Positions 1 through 5,788 of a stretch of DNA of 10,278 nt are shown piece after piece. The position numbers and the translations under genes were made by a program. Origin of the DNA: Caldithrix sp. (lineage in GTDB: Bacteria; KSB1; UBA2214; DYKH01); contig DYKH01000137.1 of assembly GCA_020722685.1 (NCBI GenBank), positions 1 to 10,278 of the forward strand. Reading direction: 5' to 3'. The notes beneath the pieces were generated by a model. The model ran no database searches. It had not been told where the DNA came from and saw only the letters and a program-made list of their open reading frames with translations. Within the stretch, counting starts at the first letter, position 1. Every line of letters starts with the position of its first letter.

Positions 1-79
1 CAGGAATGCTTTTGGCCTTTCTTCGCCAATAGGTACGCATTTGCCGGATGAACCTTATCTTCTTTGCCCCATGCCCAAT

Positions 80-102
80 AGCTCTGTGCTCGTCACAAAG
101 CT
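80..102 (-). terminator. Stem-loop just past the GH-A gene, possible terminator
   Basis: On the minus strand AGCTTTGTG and CACAGAGCT pair over nine positions with one G-U wobble and a five-base loop, starting about 10 bases after the TAA stop at 113-115. No T-tract follows, so intrinsic termination is doubtful, but its position at the end of the minus-strand block is suggestive. Bases 1-79 hold nothing else I can support. Confidence 0.35.
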
Positions 103-112
103 GAGGTCTTTA

Positions 113-3079
113 TTAACGTATCAGCAGCATTTTTCTGCTTATGATAGAGCCCTCACTCTCAAGGCGAACCCAATAAAGTCCGCTTGCCAATTGCCGATTC
201 TGATCCTCCTCGCCGGGCCATTGAACGTCGTATCTGCCGGCTTCTTTTTCTTCATCTACCAAACTGGATATCTCTTGACCGAACAGGTTAAAGATTTTTA
301 TTCTCACTTTTGTTCGCTTTGGCAATTCGTATTTGATGATTGTTGTCGCATTGAACGGATTCGGAAAGGTAGGTGCCAGCGCTAATGTGGTGGGCGGCTT
401 TGAGTCCGATTCCTGGAAATGAACTTTCGTGCCGACGCCAAATCGCTCGACGCCAAACCAAGTCGTACGGTTTAGGTTTTGATCCAATGCGACCTCAAAC
501 GTCTGGCCTGTCACTGGGTGATAGGTTGTAAAGCTGCTTCCGGCTGCTCCTCGACTATTGAGTGGGTAAATTCTGATCGAATCCGCCAATATATGCAATC
601 GCAGTGTGACCTTAGTAGGATAAAGCTGCGTCGGGGATGAGCCCCAATTGCTATGCACGGTAGATGTTCCATCCCAGATCATGTTGGTGTTTTGCGTTTT
701 GGAGGCGAGGGTTAATAGCGAGCGATCCGCCATCGACAATGATTGCTCAGTTAGGGAAATCCAAGTAAGAGTGGCGAAATCTGAGGCAGAGATCAGTTGC
801 AAGTCGCCAATGTTGTGACCGGGAAACTGAGCTAAAAAGCCTGTGAGGCCGATGAAACGCTCCGTCGCCGTTTGCAGCAAGCCATTCGTGTTCCAAACGA
901 TCTGGCCGGTGTCGGATGTGTATGGATTGCTCGGCTCAGCAGGCAGGGTATTTGCGTCAAAGGAGATCGCGCTCGAGAAAGACGCATTACGTAGGGCGTG
1001 CTGCAATGCCAGCATGCGGGGGAATATTTGCGGACCTCTCCAGTCGCCGGAATCTCTTTTGGGTAGGAGCAGAACGTCTTCCTGAGAAAAAGCCAAATCG
1101 AGCGTCTTTTGCGCTGGGGAAATGAAATGATCCCGGAACGCCCTGGCGCAAGCAGGCATCAAAGCCATCATGGCCGTGTTGCGATGGATATCGAAATAGC
1201 CGTCAATGCGATCGCTTTCCCAGTCGTTGACCGTGCTGCCGTAATCAAAGAACATAATGCCGTCGACATCGTGAAAGGAGGCGTAGCTGCACAAAAACAG
1301 CACGCCTTCGCTTTGATAGCGATTCGGGAAGGCATGGTTGTACTCGCTCACGGTGAACGGCTTGTTCTTGAAACCGACTCCTCCAAACAAAGCTGGGATG
1401 GTGCCGCCATCGGTAGCGCGCACCATGGGAGTATTATTGATCAGCCAATCTGTGCTGGACCAGGGGATGTTGGGAAATTGCGGATGATCCCAATAAGAGT
1501 GGTTATCGATATAGTCGCCATTGGATTGCACCGCCAAATCTGCCGGCCCCACATTCCAATTGGTGGTAACAATGGGCACTCGGACCTGCAAGACATTTTT
1601 GAGGTACCCAATCATTTCCGCGAAAAAGTCATCTTGCAGCTTGAGGTAGAAAGCGCTCATATCCATCACGCGGGCATCGGTAAAGGTAGCGCATGCGGAA
1701 TAATCCATTCGCTGTACCGTCCGTTCTTCCAAAGACTCGCCCTCCATGAGACCTTTGATGGAACTGGGGGTGAAGTGAATTTCATCAAACCAATAGGTGC
1801 CCACGCTCTCCCCCAGAAGAAAGGAGAGCCGAGTCACTTGCTGGCAGGTCTCCGCCGCACGAAAGCTAAAAGAAAAGGTTTGCCATTGGGGCGTCAATAA
1901 AAAGCTGGCGCCGCCATAACGTGTCCAGGGACTGACCTCGCGCATCACGGATACGTAAATCGCACGGTTCTCGTTGGCTCGAGCAGCAAAAGTGACCGAG
2001 TACAGCGAATCCTTTTGGATAGTGGCGCCGACCTGCTTCCACTGGATGTGCCAGCCAATGCCATCCGTTTGAGTGACACTGACCCGGGCATAGAATTTAC
2101 CCGCATAAGGATTGGCGACTTCCATCCCCATGCTCCCCCGGGCCGGATTGTGTTGTTCCAATTGCCAATAGGTGAAGATTGGATTGTGCTCAAAGCCGCC
2201 ATCTTTCACCATCTCCATGCCGCTGCCATTTCGCGCTCCGACGTCCCAAGCTTGGCGCAGATTTTCGGTATTGCCATATTTGCTCGTCAGAAAATTTTGC
2301 CATAGCTCGTCAAGCTGCTTGCTATGGCGGGACATGATATTCCCACCTCGAGAAAAGGGCTTTAATTGACCATCGCGCCACATGCGATAAAGAGAATTCT
2401 CATTGGTGATCTCTACCATCGCCATAACCGGATCATTGGCCAAGCTAAGGCCGGTATACGGATTGACGTGAGTGAGAAGCTGTTGAGCGTATTCTTTGTA
2501 CAATGGCAGAAGGTCGGGATCGAAAAAGCTCACTCCTTTACCAAAATCCCTAATCGAATCGGCATCGACAATACCATCTTCCATTTGCACGGTTCGGCTG
2601 ACGTGCAGGTTCATGTTGAGGTACAGGCCGTTCTTTTTTAGCTCGGAGATGAATTTTTCCATTCGATCCAACGTGACCCGGTTTAAATGCCGGGTGTCCC
2701 GGCCCCATTCAAACAGACTTTCGCGGCTCCATGGATTATCCAAATGATGAAAGCGCACAAGATTAAAGCCCATTTTTCGCAGCCGACCGGCGATGAACCA
2801 AGCTTTGGCTGTGTTGGGAAATGCGCCGTCGGCTACTGCATTGACGCCCCAGAAACGAATGGGCTGCTTGTTGACGATTAAATGCCCGTCCGCGTCGATT
2901 TGCACGAAATCCTCCGCAGCGATGGCCTTGACGGGGAAACGCGGCAAAAAGCGCTGGCTGGTGGTATCGTCCGGCGGCAAGTAGAAATTAAAACCGCCGG
3001 GAAAATTTTGTGCTGATAGCCGGAAGGTAAAAATCAGCGGGCAAACAATGATAATGAGCTTTCTAATCATGGAGTTCAT
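113..3079 (-). CDS. Secreted clan GH-A (GH5-like) glycoside hydrolase with internal CBM4/9-like domain and C-terminal sorting tail
   Basis: This 988-residue protein is predicted to be exported and to hydrolyse a polysaccharide. Residues 1-23 form a signal peptide (hydrophobic LIIIVCPLIF, then LSA before QN). A TIM-barrel start is seen at about 57-230 (QPIRFWGVNA, GFNLVRFHH). It contains the clan GH-A acid/base motif TNEN, with E227 the likely proton donor. Residues about 288-438 form a separate jelly-roll segment resembling CBM4/9 (DGGFE start, TYWFDEIHF end). The barrel then resumes, and E579 in TVSEYNH is the likely nucleophile. Residues about 700-890 look like beta-rich accessory domains. 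Residues 905-988 (FPNPFN to KMLLIR) are a FlgD-like / T9SS type-A sorting tail. It is the last gene of the minus-strand block, 91 bases after the propeller gene. The start at 3079 is preceded by AGAAGA directly against the ATG; an ATG at 3070 would equally keep the signal peptide. The exact GH family and substrate are not determined; clan membership rests on the two glutamate motifs. Confidence 0.85.
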   Translation of the reverse strand: MNSMIRKLIIIVCPLIFTFRLSAQNFPGGFNFYLPPDDTTSQRFLPRFPVKAIAAEDFVQIDADGHLIVNKQPIRFWGVNAVADGAFPNTAKAWFIAGRLRKMGFNLVRFHHLDNPWSRESLFEWGRDTRHLNRVTLDRMEKFISELKKNGLYLNMNLHVSRTVQMEDGIVDADSIRDFGKGVSFFDPDLLPLYKEYAQQLLTHVNPYTGLSLANDPVMAMVEITNENSLYRMWRDGQLKPFSRGGNIMSRHSKQLDELWQNFLTSKYGNTENLRQAWDVGARNGSGMEMVKDGGFEHNPIFTYWQLEQHNPARGSMGMEVANPYAGKFYARVSVTQTDGIGWHIQWKQVGATIQKDSLYSVTFAARANENRAIYVSVMREVSPWTRYGGASFLLTPQWQTFSFSFRAAETCQQVTRLSFLLGESVGTYWFDEIHFTPSSIKGLMEGESLEERTVQRMDYSACATFTDARVMDMSAFYLKLQDDFFAEMIGYLKNVLQVRVPIVTTNWNVGPADLAVQSNGDYIDNHSYWDHPQFPNIPWSSTDWLINNTPMVRATDGGTIPALFGGVGFKNKPFTVSEYNHAFPNRYQSEGVLFLCSYASFHDVDGIMFFDYGSTVNDWESDRIDGYFDIHRNTAMMALMPACARAFRDHFISPAQKTLDLAFSQEDVLLLPKRDSGDWRGPQIFPRMLALQHALRNASFSSAISFDANTLPAEPSNPYTSDTGQIVWNTNGLLQTATERFIGLTGFLAQFPGHNIGDLQLISASDFATLTWISLTEQSLSMADRSLLTLASKTQNTNMIWDGTSTVHSNWGSSPTQLYPTKVTLRLHILADSIRIYPLNSRGAAGSSFTTYHPVTGQTFEVALDQNLNRTTWFGVERFGVGTKVHFQESDSKPPTTLALAPTFPNPFNATTIIKYELPKRTKVRIKIFNLFGQEISSLVDEEKEAGRYDVQWPGEEDQNRQLASGLYWVRLESEGSIISRKMLLIR

Positions 3080-3170
3080 TTCTTCTAATTTTGAATAAGA
3101 GCACTGATGGTGCAGTTAAGCTCCCGAAATGATTGCGAGAAGATGCCCGGAAAATCCCTATACAAGAAAG

Positions 3171-4466
3171 TTAATGAGTGCTCTCGACAAGAATAACATA
3201 AGAAATGCCTGGCTTGGTTCGATCTCCTTTCCCGGTCGCCAGCACGACCTCGTTCTTGTCATCATTATCAGCATCTCCTACGGCCAACCAGGACGACTCT
3301 GCTTTGTCATCATGGAAATCCACCAAGAGAGACTTTTTAATATTGTTCGCGGATCGTACCTGATACATGAAAACATGCCCCAAATGCTTGCTGGTAATAT
3401 TCTCCGACATCTCGTCTCCGCGGGTGGATAAAACCAACTCATTCTGGCCGTCGTTATCCGCATCCGCGATGGCCATCATCTTTTCAAAATAGGCCAAATC
3501 CAGTTCTTCATCTTCACGCGCAAAAGCGTAGATCGGTTCAGCAGATTCCGCGATGCGATAGCCCAGCACGGTCGCTTTGTTAATATCCTGCTTTCTTTTC
3601 CAGCCAATCACCAATTCATTCCGATTGTCGTTATCCACATCACCGATAATGGCTGAGGCATAGAAGCATTTTTGTCCATCGAACCCATCGATGACGATCC
3701 GAGGTGGCGTGATGAGTTCGCCGCTCGTGGCGAATTCGAAGATTTCCACCTTGGCCTTTTCATCCCTGAAGGCATTGCAAGTGATATATTCTACCTGACC
3801 ATCGTTGTCGACGTCGGCAATGAGAGATTCTTCACCCGACCCGGATAGCTGGTGAAGCTTTCTTGGCGTGATGGTCTCCAATTTCGAATCAAAATCGTAA
3901 CGCATGATTTCGCCGCCACCACAATAGGCAGAGATGACTTCCAGAATGCCATCGCCGTTCAGGTCGTGAGCAGCAAGGTCATGCGTGTAGGAGCTTTGAT
4001 TGCAGTCCGGGCGAATAACCCGTTGCTTGGCAACTTTCTCCCCTTTCATCTGCAAAACATAAAAGAAAGCGGTGCCGCCCGTCTCTTGGCCGGTGCCGAG
4101 AATGATTTCGTTTGTTCCATCCCTGTTCAAATCCACGACTTTGACCGCCAAGCCCATGCCGGGGAAGCTTTGCGCCAAGTTATCGGCCAAGAGAGTCGTT
4201 CGCCAACTATTGTCCACCTTTTTGAACATGTACAGTCTGCTATTGGGACAACCAGTCGCAAATATTTCGTTCTTGCCATCATTGTCTCCATCGCCGATTT
4301 CCACGTCCCAGCCGAGGTAGCTTTGATCGACTTGAGCAACCACCTCACTTCGCCAACCTTCTGCCAAAGATGCAATTTGCTCAAAATCATGGCTATTACC
4401 CATCCTGCAGGAAAAAAGAGACAAAGAGACAAGGAACGGCAAATGAATGCAGAATTTGCTTTGCAT
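3171..4466 (-). CDS. Predicted lipoprotein with seven FG-GAP/VCBS calcium-loop repeats (beta-propeller)
   Basis: The 431-residue product begins with a short signal sequence ending in LFSC, so C20 is the probable lipidated cysteine; F at -2 makes the lipobox imperfect. Seven acidic loops of the form D-x-[DN]-x-[DN]-x-x-x-E, each followed by a hydrophobic strand, start near residues 58, 112, 168, 218, 276, 335 and 398 (for example DADNDGQNELVLS). The spacing of roughly 50-63 residues is what is expected for one loop per blade, which gives a complete seven-bladed propeller with calcium sites like those of integrin-alpha and VCBS/FG-GAP proteins. No enzyme motif is visible. Propellers of this type serve as binding modules, and some are polysaccharide lyases, so glycan binding or lyase activity are both possible in this carbohydrate locus. 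Unlike its downstream neighbour it has no sorting tail. No clear Shine-Dalgarno sequence precedes the ATG. The gap to the upstream ATPase gene is 124 bases. Confidence 0.82.
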   Translation of the reverse strand: MQSKFCIHLPFLVSLSLFSCRMGNSHDFEQIASLAEGWRSEVVAQVDQSYLGWDVEIGDGDNDGKNEIFATGCPNSRLYMFKKVDNSWRTTLLADNLAQSFPGMGLAVKVVDLNRDGTNEIILGTGQETGGTAFFYVLQMKGEKVAKQRVIRPDCNQSSYTHDLAAHDLNGDGILEVISAYCGGGEIMRYDFDSKLETITPRKLHQLSGSGEESLIADVDNDGQVEYITCNAFRDEKAKVEIFEFATSGELITPPRIVIDGFDGQKCFYASAIIGDVDNDNRNELVIGWKRKQDINKATVLGYRIAESAEPIYAFAREDEELDLAYFEKMMAIADADNDGQNELVLSTRGDEMSENITSKHLGHVFMYQVRSANNIKKSLLVDFHDDKAESSWLAVGDADNDDKNEVVLATGKGDRTKPGISYVILVESTH

Positions 4467-4544
4467 ATTTCGACATCAAGCACAAAGGAAGCTTGGACAA
4501 TTTTGCGATTCTTGAGTTTTCATAATAGATAGGCAGATGGAATG

Positions 4545-4564
4545 GCGGGTTTGCGAAAGCCTGC
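4545..4564. other. Imperfect stem-loop downstream of the ATPase gene
   Basis: GCGGG and CCTGC flank a TTT/AAA inner pairing with a GCG loop, with one wobble and one bulged base. It lies about 27 bases past the ATPase stop codon, in the 124-base gap before the propeller gene. No T-tract follows on the minus strand, so it is at best a weak terminator or an mRNA-processing hairpin. Confidence 0.25.
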
Positions 4565-4590
4565 TAACAATCCGATTGTCCCTTGGGAAT

Positions 4591-5748
4591 TCAGATAAGA
4601 GCAGCATCTTTTAAAAGGTTCTCCATATCTCGCAAGGGTATGACCTCGATCCTATCGCTCAAGGGATAATTTTGCCCGCCAGGGTAAACGACCCAAAGCT
4701 TGTCCAGTTTTAGATCTTGAATAGCTATATGCATGGACTTGGTAGATGAGGGCAGGTCTTGGTACTTGAACTCAAAGCCAAATCGCTTTCCATTTCTAAT
4801 AAGCAAACAATCAAGCTCTGCTCCACCGTGGGTTTTATAATAAGAAACATCTCTTTCAGCTCGAGCCATACGAATCAATTGTTCGAGAGCAAATCCCTCC
4901 CAGGAGAAGCCAAGTTTTGGGTGCGATAGAATTTGTTCTCTGTTTCTCAGACCCAATAGCGCATGTAAGAGACCTGAATCGCGAATAAACACTTTGGGAG
5001 CCTTTACGAGTCTTTTCCCCAGATTCTCATACCAAGGTGGAAGCTGCCGTACCATATATGCTCCCGTAAGGATATCGAGGTATTTTCGGGCGGTATCTTC
5101 CTTGGTTCCTAGGGAGCGAGCAAAATCGGCAGCGTTCCACACTTGTCCATGATAGTGGGCTACCATCAACCAGAATCGTCGCAAAGCATAAGTGGGAATG
5201 CGGATTCCTAACTGGGGAATATCTCGTTCGAGAAAGGATTGGATAAAATTGGCGCGCCAATCAAAGCTGATCTCGGCTCGCTCCGATAAAAATGCTCTTG
5301 GGAAACCACCAAGCTCCCACAGTTGATCTTGCTTGTCGGCACCAACCTCATCCAAAGAGAACGCGCCCATGTGCACATAAGCAACTCGACCAGCAAGAGA
5401 TTCAGAAATTCCGCGAACCAAGTCCGGTGAAGCGCTTCCCAAAATTAGAAAGTGAGCAATATCAGGAGTGCGATCGGCAAGAACTCTGAGAAGCGGGAAT
5501 AGTTCAGGCTGACGCTGGAATTCATCGATAATTACTAATCCTGTAAGGTTCTGCAGGACAAGTCGAGCCATCTCTGGTTTTAAAGGCGTTTCCGGATCTT
5601 CCAAATCAAAGTAGCTGGCTTTCTGCAGACGACTGATCTCCCGCGCGATAGTAGTTTTGCCGCATTGGCGAGGGCCAAGGAGCATGGTCACAGGATAACG
5701 CGTCAAAGCTGTTAAGACTTCGTCTAATATTTTTGGACGTGGAATCAT
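4591..5748 (-). CDS. AAA+ ATPase of the AAA_14 / DUF4143 family
   Basis: The 385-residue protein has the standard length and layout of the AAA_14-DUF4143 family, which is widespread, mobile and mostly of unknown function. The P-loop is GPRQCGKTT (25-33), Walker B is LVIIDEFQ (71-78, D75/E76), a sensor-1-like GSAS is at 104-107, and R121 in SLAGR is a candidate arginine finger. Residues about 165-335 are the DUF4143 part, including the conserved SWEGFALEQLI (282-292). A restriction-endonuclease-like signature follows: GGAELD (E311/D313), then FEFK (E326, K328). No signal peptide or membrane segment is seen, so it is cytoplasmic. The start fits the family (MIPRPKILDE, directly followed by the P-loop strand) but has no recognisable Shine-Dalgarno sequence; the bases before it are A-rich. 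By eye the gene is more AT-rich than the glycosidase genes beside it. It interrupts a run of carbohydrate genes and sits directly behind a perfect inverted repeat (5758-5788), which suggests horizontal arrival and self-regulation. Function is unknown; no DNA or toxin target can be assigned from sequence. Confidence 0.9.
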   Translation of the reverse strand: MIPRPKILDEVLTALTRYPVTMLLGPRQCGKTTIAREISRLQKASYFDLEDPETPLKPEMARLVLQNLTGLVIIDEFQRQPELFPLLRVLADRTPDIAHFLILGSASPDLVRGISESLAGRVAYVHMGAFSLDEVGADKQDQLWELGGFPRAFLSERAEISFDWRANFIQSFLERDIPQLGIRIPTYALRRFWLMVAHYHGQVWNAADFARSLGTKEDTARKYLDILTGAYMVRQLPPWYENLGKRLVKAPKVFIRDSGLLHALLGLRNREQILSHPKLGFSWEGFALEQLIRMARAERDVSYYKTHGGAELDCLLIRNGKRFGFEFKYQDLPSSTKSMHIAIQDLKLDKLWVVYPGGQNYPLSDRIEVIPLRDMENLLKDAALI

Positions 5749-5757
5749 ATTTTTCTG

Positions 5758-5788
5758 TGAAAATTACCATAATGGATGGTAATTTTCA
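5758..5788. promoter_or_regulatory. Perfect 13-bp inverted repeat, probable operator of the ATPase gene
   Basis: The arms TGAAAATTACCAT (5758-5770) and ATGGTAATTTTCA (5776-5788) are exact reverse complements around a 5-base AATGG spacer. The element fills most of the 37-base gap between the rhamnosidase stop and the ATPase ATG, ending nine bases before that ATG. Its outermost triplet is the TGA stop of the rhamnosidase gene. On the ATPase strand the stem is followed by CACAGAAAAAT rather than a T-run, and the arms are AT-rich, so it looks more like a protein-binding site than a terminator. That it is an operator for an autoregulatory protein is inference. Confidence 0.6.

Noticed and set aside
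5..17. A 13-base match (AATGCTTTTGGCC) to 5813-5825 in the GH78 gene, possibly a repeat or insertion mark
   Set aside because: A single exact match of this length is expected by chance about once in a 10-kb window, and the flanks do not match.
1..40. A minus-strand ATG at 40 that could open a gene running off the left edge
   Set aside because: Only 13 codons are visible, with no clear ribosome binding site and no recognisable start of a protein family.
1109..1900. A 263-codon open frame on the plus strand, antisense to the GH-A gene
   Set aside because: The minus-strand frame here encodes a well-supported enzyme with catalytic motifs; the antisense product shows no family features. The same applies to long antisense frames at 3852-4532 and 6953-7570.
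5758..5788. Reading of the inverted repeat as an intrinsic terminator for the GH78 gene
   Set aside because: The stem is AT-rich, starts inside the stop codon and is not followed by a T-tract on the minus strand.
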